Origin: an uncultured Pseudomonadota bacterium
GTDB lineage: Bacteria > Pseudomonadota > Gammaproteobacteria > Burkholderiales > JALYOK01
DNA length: 64,000 bases
Direction of reading: 5' to 3'
Assembly (NCBI GenBank): GCA_902826775.1
Contig: CADEHE010000017.1
Span: 1-64,000, forward strand
The notes beneath the pieces are model-generated. The model was not told where the DNA came from, did no database searches, and was given only the letters and a program-made list of their open reading frames with translations. Position 1 is the stretch's first letter. Each line of letters opens with the position of its first letter. The translations under genes and the position numbers were made by a program. Of the stretch, positions 54,521-62,780 are shown piece by piece.

Positions 54521-56545
54521 ATGAAGCTCAATCCGATCAGTGCCGCTCTCTTGGTAATTTGCTGTGTCTGCATCAACTTGGTTGCTCAGGCGCGTAGTGA
54601 GCTTGACCCGGTGCTTTTGCTGTTGCCTGATTCCGTGCGCGCGGACGACCCGAAAGTCATGCCGTGGCTCGATGCCGGCGCGGAGGAAGGTTTGCATTTG
54701 CAGCCGATGCGCGATAGCGAGTTCCTCGCGCTGGGCGACCAGGCGCAGCAATATGCGGGTGTAATCGTTCCGGATCAAGTGCATCTGCGGGCCAGCGCTG
54801 CGCTTGTGTTGGCGCTGCAAACCTATGTTGCTCAGGGCGGGCAGTTGATGCTCGTGTTTGACGCAGGTGTGCTTGACGAAGCGGGATTTTTCGCCATACC
54901 GCGATCGCGCTTCAGCGAGTTTGTTGGCGTAGAGTATGCGCTCTACGACGAGCTGCGCGAATCGGTCGTTGGCATCGGTAGTGTATCCGGGCAACAGAGC
55001 TGGATGCGGCGTATCCAAGTGCCGCCCGGCAAATCGATGCCGGTTGAGTCGATTGCGCCGGATGCCGTACCGCGCCCTGGAAGCATGCGCCGCTTTCTGC
55101 GCGCCACTCCCGCCGACCCTGGAGGCCTCAAGGACTGGGATCATGGCCGCTATCATCGCGCGCCGCATGAAGCCAGATCACGCGAGCGCCACCGCGCGCC
55201 GGCACGCTGGAAAAGGTCCTGGGCTGGTGAGACACACCAAATCGTAGGCTACTTTTATGGCGCCTTGGACTACCCGAGTTTCGTTACCAGAGGCACGTTT
55301 CCCGGCACGACCATGCTCACCTCGGCGGACGGCGGGCTCGCCGCCGGCTTGCGCGAGTATGGTTCTGGACAAGTGCTGTTTGTGAATTTGCCGTTGGGGT
55401 ACCTCAAGGGTCAAACCGATGGCATGTTGTTGCACGGATTCTTGCGCTATTTCGCTGTCGATCTACTGCAATTGCCGACGCTGGTGGCGCAGCCGGAGGG
55501 CGTGCCCGGCATGATCATCAATTGGCATATCGATGATGGTGAAGCGATCGGGTTTTTGGACGTGTTAGCTGACTTGCAAGGCCGCAACGTTTGGGACGAA
55601 GGCCCGTTCTCTATTCACCTTACTGCAGGACCGGACCGCGATGCTTTTGGCGATGGGCTCGGTATGGACTTGGTTAACAACGAGCAAGCAAAGGCTTGGG
55701 TGCGGCGGTGGAAGCGCCAGCGTCATCAAATCGGGAGTCACGGCGGCTGGATTCACGATTACTTTGGCCAAAACGCATCCCCGAGCAATCAAGCTCAGTT
55801 CGAGCCGTTGCTTGATTTGAATCTCCAGGCAATCGGCAGCGTGCTTCAGCGTCCTGTCGCCGAGTACTCGGCACCCGAAGGCAACACGCCGCCTTGGAGC
55901 ATCCAGTGGATGCAACGTAACGCTTTTCTTGCTTACTACTTTACCGGGCACACGGGTATGGGACCAACGCGCGCCTATCGGGATGGAATGCGCGTTTCCG
56001 ACCGGTTGTGGGCGATGCCCACCTCCACCTATCAAAACGTTGCTACGTTTGAGGAGTTCGCGCAAGAGGGCATCGATGAACAGGAAGCGGCGCAATGGCT
56101 CGAAGCGCTGGCGGATTTTTCGGCGCGGCAGCGCACTGTGCGCATGGTCTACTTTCATCCGCCAGGCGCGGCTCAGTATCCCAGCGCGTTGAGTTCATTG
56201 CTTGGGCGCGCGAGGCACTTGCAGGAGCGCGGCACCTTTCGCTGGTACACGATGGCGCGTTTGGCGCGATTTCTGAACGCGCGTCAAGATGTTCAGTGGA
56301 CCGTGCGGCAGGACCGCCCTGGCGTCGCGCGTTTCATCGCGCAACATCCTGTGTCTTTGCGCAGCCAAGGATGGCGCTTGCCGAAACCGCGCTATCATCG
56401 CCCGAGATTGATGCACGGCGAAGGCACGGTCAGCGATGACGGCAGCTATTGGCTAGTAACGGCTTCGCACGGTGACTACCTAGAGTTTTGGGCGCGCGTT
56501 GTGTCGGACGGCGATCGTGAAGGCGGCCGACGGCACAACCGCTAG
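54521..56545 (+). CDS. Secreted polysaccharide deacetylase-like protein
   Basis: A 674-residue exported protein. Signal peptide to VAQARS, then about 300 residues resembling a glutamine-amidotransferase-like fold of unknown role (VLLLLPDSVRADDPKV, YAGVIVPDQVHL, GQVLFVNLPLGY), then a NodB-type deacetylase barrel: IINWHIDDGEAIGF (Asp pair), HQIGSHGGWIHDYF (His pair), PVAEYSAPEG and VRMVYFHPPG. It may deacetylate the exopolysaccharide, as PgaB or PelA do. An Arg/His-rich stretch at about residues 205-235 looks locally atypical but is in frame. Confidence 0.78.
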   Translation: MKLNPISAALLVICCVCINLVAQARSELDPVLLLLPDSVRADDPKVMPWLDAGAEEGLHLQPMRDSEFLALGDQAQQYAGVIVPDQVHLRASAALVLALQTYVAQGGQLMLVFDAGVLDEAGFFAIPRSRFSEFVGVEYALYDELRESVVGIGSVSGQQSWMRRIQVPPGKSMPVESIAPDAVPRPGSMRRFLRATPADPGGLKDWDHGRYHRAPHEARSRERHRAPARWKRSWAGETHQIVGYFYGALDYPSFVTRGTFPGTTMLTSADGGLAAGLREYGSGQVLFVNLPLGYLKGQTDGMLLHGFLRYFAVDLLQLPTLVAQPEGVPGMIINWHIDDGEAIGFLDVLADLQGRNVWDEGPFSIHLTAGPDRDAFGDGLGMDLVNNEQAKAWVRRWKRQRHQIGSHGGWIHDYFGQNASPSNQAQFEPLLDLNLQAIGSVLQRPVAEYSAPEGNTPPWSIQWMQRNAFLAYYFTGHTGMGPTRAYRDGMRVSDRLWAMPTSTYQNVATFEEFAQEGIDEQEAAQWLEALADFSARQRTVRMVYFHPPGAAQYPSALSSLLGRARHLQERGTFRWYTMARLARFLNARQDVQWTVRQDRPGVARFIAQHPVSLRSQGWRLPKPRYHRPRLMHGEGTVSDDGSYWLVTASHGDYLEFWARVVSDGDREGGRRHNR

Positions 56546-56586
56546 CGGGGCGCGCCACGCCGGCGCTGTGGACGCTTGAAATGGCT

Positions 56587-57981
56587 TCAGTAAGCCTTGC
56601 TGTCTTTCAGCACGAGCAGCAGCGTGCGCAACATGATGTAGATATCGAGCTTCAGTGACCAGCTGCGCAGGTAGGCGAGATCGTACTCGATGCGCCCTCG
56701 CATTTTGTCGAGCGTGTCCGTTTCGCCGCGGTAGCCGTGCACTTGCGCCCAACCGGTTATTCCGGGCTTGACCTTATGACGAATCATGTACCCCTTGATC
56801 ATCTTGCGGTACATTTCATTGTGCGCTACCGCGTGCGGGCGCGGCCCAACCAGGCTCATGCGTCCTTGCAAGACATTGATCAATTGAGGCAACTCGTCCA
56901 GCGACGTGCGGCGCAGGAATCCACCTAGGCGGGTTACCCGCCGATCGTTCTTGGTGGCTTGCCGAATGGTGTCGCCATCTTCGCACACCGTCATCGAGCG
57001 GAACTTGTAAACGGTGATTTCTTTCCCATCCAGGCCGTAGCGCCGCTGTTTAAAGAGTATCGGTCCGGGTGAACTCAGTTTTACACCGGCGGCGATCAGC
57101 ACCAAGGCCGGCATCAACGCAACTAAAGCGAGCGCAGAAATGGTGAGATCGGCAGCGCGTTTGATTGCGCCGTTGACGCCGACAAAGGGTGTTTCGCATA
57201 CGGCCACGACGGGAACGCCGTTTACCTGATCCATTCGGGCTTGAATCAAGTCGGCCAGGAATACGTCTGGTACAAAGTAGATGGACGCGGTCGTATCGCG
57301 AAGCTCGTCTAAAAGAGAGAGTACACGCGGCTGCGAGGCCATCGGCAGCGCGATGTAGATGGAATCAACCGAATTCGACTTGACGTAGTTTGCTACATCG
57401 CTCAGCACACCGCACAAGGGCAGATCGTTCAGGTGCTTTAAGCGATCTCGAGCGCGGTCATCAAAAAATCCGACTACGCGCACGCCCAGGTGCGGCAAGC
57501 GCGTGAATTGACTCACCAGCCGCGCGGAAAGCTCGGTGGCGCCGATGACGATTGCGTGGCGCTGATACTGCTGCATCGACAGAATATCCGGCAGTAGCGC
57601 GCGAAGCAGCGCGTGCAACGCGAACAGCACCACCGGCGTGCCGATCAGCCATACCAGCAGAAGGATCTGCGGGAACGCTTTAATGTAGCGCGTGCCCCAG
57701 CCAATAAAGACAAGAAGGGCGAACACCACAAACCAGTTGATGCAAATGTCTCGCAGCACGGCGCGCAGGCGGCGCGAAAAATCCAGCCGTCCCGGAAACA
57801 TGACGGAGAACGTGAGCAGAGACAGTACGACGTACCGGCTATCGAAGGACTCGCCGAAGTAGGCGACGGCGGCAAATAGTGTGAGTACAGCGGCGCACGG
57901 ATCCAGCAGCGCGCTCAGCAGCGCGGTGATAGAGGGGTTGCCGCGCAGGAACTGAATTTGAGATTGGGTGGATGCGATCAC
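56587..57981 (-). CDS. epsB: Undecaprenyl-phosphate sugar phosphotransferase EpsB
   Basis: Initiating enzyme of EPS synthesis: transfers a hexose-1-phosphate, usually glucose, from UDP-sugar to undecaprenyl phosphate. The 464-residue WcaJ-type protein has four or five N-terminal membrane helices, a CoA-binding-like middle domain (AIVIGATELSARLVSQF) and a C-terminal bacterial sugar transferase domain: KRAADLTISALALVALMP, PGPILFKQRRYGLDGK, YKFRSMTV, RRTSLDELPQLINVLQG, SLVGPRPHAVAHN and KPGITGWAQVHGYRGET. GTG 57981 start. On the - strand about 20 kb beyond the main operon. Confidence 0.93.
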   Translation of the reverse strand: MIASTQSQIQFLRGNPSITALLSALLDPCAAVLTLFAAVAYFGESFDSRYVVLSLLTFSVMFPGRLDFSRRLRAVLRDICINWFVVFALLVFIGWGTRYIKAFPQILLLVWLIGTPVVLFALHALLRALLPDILSMQQYQRHAIVIGATELSARLVSQFTRLPHLGVRVVGFFDDRARDRLKHLNDLPLCGVLSDVANYVKSNSVDSIYIALPMASQPRVLSLLDELRDTTASIYFVPDVFLADLIQARMDQVNGVPVVAVCETPFVGVNGAIKRAADLTISALALVALMPALVLIAAGVKLSSPGPILFKQRRYGLDGKEITVYKFRSMTVCEDGDTIRQATKNDRRVTRLGGFLRRTSLDELPQLINVLQGRMSLVGPRPHAVAHNEMYRKMIKGYMIRHKVKPGITGWAQVHGYRGETDTLDKMRGRIEYDLAYLRSWSLKLDIYIMLRTLLLVLKDSKAY

Positions 57982-58183
57982 TTCTAGTCAGGCTCCTAGC
58001 GAGTGTGCAAGACTAAGACAGAAGTGTGACATTGAGGTAACACGCGGCGCCAATTGCGCGTCGAGCGTAGTCCTTTTGGCTCATATTCGCATGAGGCGTA
58101 AACAAGACCGCCGTCACACAAAGGTTGCATCCTCAGCCTTCGAATTTGTCGTCATTGCGCCACGAGGCGGATCCCACACCGGA

Positions 58184-58981
58184 ATGTCGAAATCTTGTTT
58201 GCGGGCGCGGGTTGCCGGCTGCCTGAGTCTGCTATTGCTGTTGCGCACCGGCCTAGTCGCGGCACAAGTGACAGAGGCGGATGATCTGGCGCCGGTGTTG
58301 CGCGGCAGCCCTCCCCGCGGACAACTTGACCAAATGCAGAGGTGGCCGCATGAGCGAGGCCACGCCGTTGTACCGGAGCAAGATCTGGCGCTGCTAGTTG
58401 CGGTACGCAACGGAGACTTGAAGCAGGTGCGCGAATTGCTAGCGCAAGGCGCCAACCCCAGCAGCCGTGATGACCGCGACAGCGCCCTCGAGATCGCAGC
58501 GCGATCGGGGTTGGTGGAGATCGCCCGGGAGTTGCTTGAGCGCGGCGCGGAAGTAAACCGGCGCAGCGCCGGAGGATTCTTTCCTCTGGCTATTGCCGCG
58601 GCCAATGGGCATGCGCGCATCGCTGAACTAATCATCTTGGCCGGGGCAGATCTCGACGCGAAGAGCAAGAACGGACACGCCGCGTTGGTCGACGCGGCGT
58701 TGCTGGGCCGCGTCAGCGTCGTTCGCATCCTGCTCGAATACGGTGCCGACTCTCTTAAGCGTAACCGGGAGGGAAAACCACCGCTGTCGATTGCCACGAT
58801 CAATGGCGATCGAGCTATGGTCGCGACGCTACTGAGCTTAGGCGTCGATCCCAATGCGACCGACAAGGATGGTCATCCGCCGCTTTACTGGGCCATCTTC
58901 AAAAAGCGTCGCGAGATTGCTCAACTGCTGCTCGATAAAGGGGCCGATCCGGGTTCAATGAGTCTAGACGCTTTGTTGTAG
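58184..58981 (+). CDS. Secreted ankyrin repeat protein
   Basis: A 265-residue protein with signal peptide (SLLLLLRTGLVAAQ) and five to six ankyrin repeats from about residue 75: LLVAVRNGDLKQVRELLAQG, ALEIAARSGLVEIARELLER, PLAIAAANGHARIAELIILA, ALVDAALLGRVSVVRILLEY, PLSIATINGDRAMVATLLSL, PLYWAIFKKRREIAQLLLDK. Periplasmic ankyrin proteins bind partner proteins. It lies between epsB (divergent) and epsA, so a role in the eps machinery is possible. The open frame extends upstream but ATG 58184 starts a good signal peptide. Confidence 0.85.
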   Translation: MSKSCLRARVAGCLSLLLLLRTGLVAAQVTEADDLAPVLRGSPPRGQLDQMQRWPHERGHAVVPEQDLALLVAVRNGDLKQVRELLAQGANPSSRDDRDSALEIAARSGLVEIARELLERGAEVNRRSAGGFFPLAIAAANGHARIAELIILAGADLDAKSKNGHAALVDAALLGRVSVVRILLEYGADSLKRNREGKPPLSIATINGDRAMVATLLSLGVDPNATDKDGHPPLYWAIFKKRREIAQLLLDKGADPGSMSLDALL

Positions 58982-59017
58982 CCGAGGCGGCCGCTTAGCC
59001 CTTTCGGTGTACTGCCA

Positions 59018-59035
59018 TTGTCATATTTCCTTCAT
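59018..59035 (+). promoter_or_regulatory. Possible Pho box upstream of epsA
   Basis: TTGTCAT, ATTT, CCTTCAT: two 7-mers with a 4-bp A/T spacer, matching the PhoB consensus CTGTCAT-N4-CTGTCAY at 6 of 7 and 5 of 7 positions. It lies 58 bp before the epsA start, at promoter distance. Suggestive only. Confidence 0.3.
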
Positions 59036-59092
59036 CTAACTGCAAAAGAAGCAAGTTAGCCTTCGCATCTACCTCGGGGACGCACGAAAAGA

Positions 59093-59902
59093 ATGACATC
59101 TATACGACGCGTGCTGTTGCAGCAAGCACTGGAGCTGTCTTATGACGAGCGGGAACGGCTACTGCTCGCCATCGAGGGCGCGGCTTCAGTTGGCCGGCGT
59201 CACCAATTTTTTTCCTGGGCGCAGACCGTAGTGCAGTCGCTCATTCCACACGACATGCTGTTTTGCGCTTATGGCGACCAAAGCCTGCGCACTTTCCGCA
59301 TAGACAGTTTCGCCAGCGAGCAGGTTCCCCCTGAAACGCTGGCGCAGATGTGCCATCCGAGCGACGGAATCATGGTTAAGGTGATCAGCACCTGGCGCGA
59401 GATCGGCGCTGCGCCGGTCTTGGCTTGTCCGAAAATGAACGGACAGTCGCACTACACGCGTTTTCAGCGCGATCTGGAGCGCTACAAGCTGACCAACCTG
59501 GCCGCGCACGGGACCCCGGGCGCGAAGGAAAGCCCGGACACGTACTTCTGCTTTTGCCGCGTGCGCGAGCCGCTCAGCGCCAAACATGCCTATATGCTCG
59601 AGATGTTGGTGCCGCATTTGCACGTGGCATTCGTGCGTACCCTGCAGCACAGCGTGCAAGACACTTCGGTACGCGATCTGCCGTTCGCGGAGAAGCTCAT
59701 CACCGAGCGCGAAGTCGAGGTGCTGCACTGGGTGCGCGATGGCAAGAGCAATTACGAGATCGCCATGATTCTCGGTATCAGCCCGCTCACGGTGAAGAAC
59801 CACCTGCAAAAAGTGTTTAAGAAGTTAAAAGTGAAGAATCGTGCGCAGGCGATTGCAAAGTCGGTGTCGCTTCGCATCATTTCCTCGCAAGCAGCACGTT
59901 AG
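59093..59902 (+). CDS. epsA: LuxR-type transcriptional regulator EpsA
   Basis: A 269-residue regulator of the XrtB-linked eps locus. N-terminal 190 residues form an EpsA sensor-like domain (HQFFSWAQTVVQSLIPHDML, HPSDGIMVKVISTWRE); the C-terminal LuxR HTH is clear: LITEREVEVLHWVRDGKSN, YEIAMILGISPLTVKNHLQK, VFKKLKVKNRAQAI. No receiver domain, so the signal is not phosphorelay; ligand unknown. Likely activates eps and PEP-CTERM genes. It has its own roughly 110-bp leader with a Pho-box-like site. Confidence 0.92.
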   Translation: MTSIRRVLLQQALELSYDERERLLLAIEGAASVGRRHQFFSWAQTVVQSLIPHDMLFCAYGDQSLRTFRIDSFASEQVPPETLAQMCHPSDGIMVKVISTWREIGAAPVLACPKMNGQSHYTRFQRDLERYKLTNLAAHGTPGAKESPDTYFCFCRVREPLSAKHAYMLEMLVPHLHVAFVRTLQHSVQDTSVRDLPFAEKLITEREVEVLHWVRDGKSNYEIAMILGISPLTVKNHLQKVFKKLKVKNRAQAIAKSVSLRIISSQAAR

Positions 59903-59932
59903 CCTGAACTTTTTTCTACTACGGATCGAAAC

Positions 59933-60811
59933 ATGAAAACACCAACTCCTCTTATTTTGGCGCTCGCTCTCGCAGCCGGCGCGCCCGTGGTCGCTCAAGA
60001 CATCATCGCAAAAATGGGTGCCACCGAAATCAAGGCGGCTGACCTCAAGCGGCTGATTGCCTCCGATCAGAGCGAAGTTCAGCGTACCGATTCGCTCGAT
60101 GAACTCGATCAAATCGTGCGCCGGGAACTGGTGCGCCAGGCACTGGTCGCCGAGGCCAAGGCCAAGGGTTTCGATAAGTCGCCTGAGTTTCTGCAGAAGC
60201 TCGAACGCGTCAAAGAACAAATTATGGTTTCGGCCTATGTAAACAGTTTGTCCAAGCCGCCCGCGGACTATCCGTCGGAAGCGGATCTGAAAGCGGCATA
60301 CGAGGCGAACAAAGCGAGCTTTACTTCCCCCAAGCAATACCAGCTCGCGCAGATCTACATTGCACTACCGGCGAATGCCGATGCCGCCGCGACGCAAAAG
60401 GCCATGCAGCGAGTCAATGAAATCGCGGCAAAAGCGGCGGTGCGGAACGCCGACTTTAGCAAACTGGCGCGTGAAGTCTCGGAACACAAAGAGAGTGCCG
60501 CGAAGGGGGGGGAGCTGGGTTGGCTGCCCGAGCCACAGATCGTTCCAGAGATTCGCACTGCTCTTCAAGGAATGAGCAAGGGTGCAGTCAGCGCTGCGAT
60601 CAAGTCCGCCGCCGGCTGGCATGTAGTCAAGATGATTGATAGCAAAGAGCCGAGCGAGCGCGCATTCAGCGAGGTCCGCGCCTATCTGACGGACGCACTA
60701 CGGCTGCGCAAGGCGCAAGTAAACGAACAGCAATATTTGGCTGATCTAATCAAAAAGGCGCCGATTACTGTCAATCAAGTAGAACTAGCAAAATACGCGC
60801 AGAGCAAGTGA
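59933..60811 (+). CDS. Periplasmic parvulin-type peptidyl-prolyl isomerase
   Basis: A 292-residue exported PpiC/SurA-like isomerase. Signal peptide to VVAQ, N-terminal helical chaperone segment (DQIVRRELVRQALVAEAKAK), then the parvulin domain: YQLAQIYIALPANAD, FSKLAREVSEHKESAAKGG, ELGWLPEPQIVPEIRTAL, GAVSAAIKSAAGWHVVKM. It is a second PPIase besides EpsD, this one soluble. It follows epsA by 30 bp and overlaps the next gene by 4 bp. Confidence 0.9.
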   Translation: MKTPTPLILALALAAGAPVVAQDIIAKMGATEIKAADLKRLIASDQSEVQRTDSLDELDQIVRRELVRQALVAEAKAKGFDKSPEFLQKLERVKEQIMVSAYVNSLSKPPADYPSEADLKAAYEANKASFTSPKQYQLAQIYIALPANADAAATQKAMQRVNEIAAKAAVRNADFSKLAREVSEHKESAAKGGELGWLPEPQIVPEIRTALQGMSKGAVSAAIKSAAGWHVVKMIDSKEPSERAFSEVRAYLTDALRLRKAQVNEQQYLADLIKKAPITVNQVELAKYAQSK

Positions 60812-61605
60812 GCAAGCTGAATTTTCGATTTGCGGGCGTCGCTGCCCTTGGGTGCGTCCTTACCGCGGCCATGGTGCTGTACGAAGCCGCCGGGTGGCGC
60901 GCGCGCGTGGCAGCAGAACGCGATTTGATTAGCGCCGGCGGCGTCATTCGCGACGCCATTGCCCGCTACTATGAAGCGAGCGGCGGCAAGCTCCCGCAAG
61001 CATTGTCCGACCTAGTGATCGACAAGCAAGCAGGCCGCGGTTGTTGCTTGCCTGAAATCCCATCTGACCCTATTACTGGCCGGAAAGAGTGGGGGCTGTT
61101 GCGCATTGCCGATCGCGGTATCAGCGGTGTCCATAGTCTATCGCAAGCGGCACGAACCGAGCAGGTGGTCTTGCCGGGTTCGCGGCCCGGGTCGCCGGCT
61201 TACGCCGCTTGGCGTTTCGAGTTTTCACCGACGCAGGTGGTGGCAGCGCGCAGGCCCGTCGCGCCAGCTGTCAAGTCCGTACCGCAGGTAGATTCGCTGC
61301 GGAAGCAACCGTCTTTGCCGCAGTTTGCCGCGGCGAGGGCGGCGACGATTCCTCCACGGACAGCAGTCATCCAAGCCGGCGCTCTCGCGCCGGTAGCGCA
61401 AGCACCGCGCCGCAGTGCCACGGTGTGCACGATGCTACAGCGCGTCGACGATAGCGTTTGCCGCGGCATTGAGACGCGCTCTGGGCCGCATGCCGCGATT
61501 GAGTGTCGCGTGTCGGCGCAGCTTCGCGCGAGCGCCTGCAGCATGCAGTCAGGAACTGAACCTCTTCCGCTGTTAGCAGTGCCGTCACCTTCCAGCGACA
61601 GCTGA
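60808..61605 (+). CDS. Pseudopilin-like membrane protein
   Basis: A 265-residue protein with one N-terminal hydrophobic helix (FAGVAALGCVLTAAMVLYE) and a short GspG-like globular part: IRDAIARYYEASGGKLP, QALSDLVIDKQ, LPEIPSDPITGRKEWGLL and GISGVHSLSQA follow the major pseudopilin pattern. The prepilin peptidase site (G-FTLIE) is absent, so it is probably membrane-anchored rather than assembled. The C-terminal 130 residues are Ala/Pro rich and end with four Cys. Function unknown; coupled to the PPIase by a 4-bp overlap. Confidence 0.65.
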   Translation: MSKLNFRFAGVAALGCVLTAAMVLYEAAGWRARVAAERDLISAGGVIRDAIARYYEASGGKLPQALSDLVIDKQAGRGCCLPEIPSDPITGRKEWGLLRIADRGISGVHSLSQAARTEQVVLPGSRPGSPAYAAWRFEFSPTQVVAARRPVAPAVKSVPQVDSLRKQPSLPQFAAARAATIPPRTAVIQAGALAPVAQAPRRSATVCTMLQRVDDSVCRGIETRSGPHAAIECRVSAQLRASACSMQSGTEPLPLLAVPSPSSDS

Positions 61606-61814
61606 AAGTCCGACCCTAGTCCGAACAGACCCCAATGCGGGTTTTGTGCGACGCAGTGCGTGTAACAGCAAGTTGCGATGCTGTCAGCCTGCGAAAACCA
61701 ATCTAAGCGAAGAAAGATTCCGCCCGAGGAGGGGGGAGTGCAAGTGCTTCGAGTAGTTGGCGTTCGCAATTGACGAAAAGACCTGTCGTCCAACCAAAAG
61801 GAAGGGGTAACTGG

Positions 61815-62678
61815 ATGGAAAGCTTTAAAGTTAAGGTACTGGCTGCGGGCCTCGCCCTGGCTAGCTCCTCTGTAGCATTCGGCGCCATTGATCCTGGCAA
61901 TCTCCCGGGGGATGCGAGCGGTAATGGCGAATTGTTCCTCACTGTTTATGACAATCGCGACGTTTCTCTTGGCGGGCAGCGCAGCTACACGCGCGACCTC
62001 GGCACGGCGATGAACGATTGGGTCGACAACGCTGGCGTGCTCGCACCGGGCAAGAACGCGCCCGGCTTCTCGCAGACTTTCGCAACCGATGCCACCTGGG
62101 CGACCTTTATCTCGGGTATGTCGGCCGGCGATGTCGCTGGTTTGAAGTGGGACGTGTACTCTTTGGATACCACCGGCAATGGCAGCCACGGCCGGCGCTT
62201 CTTGACGACCACGAATGATGATATTTCGCCGAACAATATGCGCCCGACCCTCTCGGGCATCAACGGCGGTTTCAGCTCGATTTTCAACTATGTGAACGCC
62301 AACAACAACCTGATTCCCGCGCCGGGCAACTCTGACTATGCGGCCGATATTTCGGTAATCGCCGGTCCTGGCGATGGCCAAGCATTGGCGCTTATCGGTA
62401 AGGGCAGCAATTTGTTGGGTGCTGCTCCGTTCAACACCACGGCAGATATCGGGCAGACACTGAACTTTTTCTACTTGACCGCGAACGGCACCGGCCCGCT
62501 GAACCGCGCCCTGTACGATCAATTCGACAGCGCTGCTGGTGCATCGACTTTTCAGTTGGCTGCTAACGGCACGTTGCTCTATTCCGCCGCGCCGGTTCCG
62601 GAAGCGGAGACCTGGGCGATGTTTGCTGCCGGCCTGCTCGGCGTCGGTGCAATCGCTCGCCGCCGCATGGCAGTGTAA
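61815..62678 (+). CDS. PEP-CTERM sorting domain protein
   Basis: A 287-residue secreted protein. Signal peptide to VAFGA, a Gly/Asn-rich beta body (GDASGNGELFLTVYDN, AGDVAGLKWDVYSLDTTGNG) and the tail VPEAETWAMFAAGLLGVG then ARRRMAV. No enzyme motif recognised; the opening resembles a family of abundant PEP-CTERM structural proteins. ATG 61815 follows GGAAGGGG; the upstream open frame has no signal peptide logic. A hairpin terminator follows 50 bp downstream. Confidence 0.88.
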   Translation: MESFKVKVLAAGLALASSSVAFGAIDPGNLPGDASGNGELFLTVYDNRDVSLGGQRSYTRDLGTAMNDWVDNAGVLAPGKNAPGFSQTFATDATWATFISGMSAGDVAGLKWDVYSLDTTGNGSHGRRFLTTTNDDISPNNMRPTLSGINGGFSSIFNYVNANNNLIPAPGNSDYAADISVIAGPGDGQALALIGKGSNLLGAAPFNTTADIGQTLNFFYLTANGTGPLNRALYDQFDSAAGASTFQLAANGTLLYSAAPVPEAETWAMFAAGLLGVGAIARRRMAV

Positions 62679-62728
62679 GGCGCAGGTTCAAAGTTTAGGC
62701 ATCTGTGGCAGTTGCAGTCTGTGTTTCG

Positions 62729-62750
62729 GGGTGACGCCACGGCGTCACCC
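62729..62750 (+). terminator. Hairpin terminator between PEP-CTERM and PstS-like genes
   Basis: Near-perfect stem GGGTGACGC/GCGTCACCC with a 4-nt loop, followed by TTCCT and later CCTTTTT. A weak U-tract, so probably partial termination, as the next gene starts 30 bp on. Confidence 0.65.
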
Positions 62751-62780
62751 TTCCTCAAGTCCTTTTTCGGAGGTTTTGCA

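Noticed and set aside
55080..55260. Possible frameshift in the deacetylase gene (Arg/His-rich stretch)
   Set aside because: The alternative frames give no better family match and the main frame resumes a normal pattern without interruption.
61200..62522. 440-residue open frame on the - strand
   Set aside because: Antisense to the pseudopilin-like and PEP-CTERM genes, both with clear signals. Composition is typical of shadow frames in G/C-rich DNA, no domain or SD seen.
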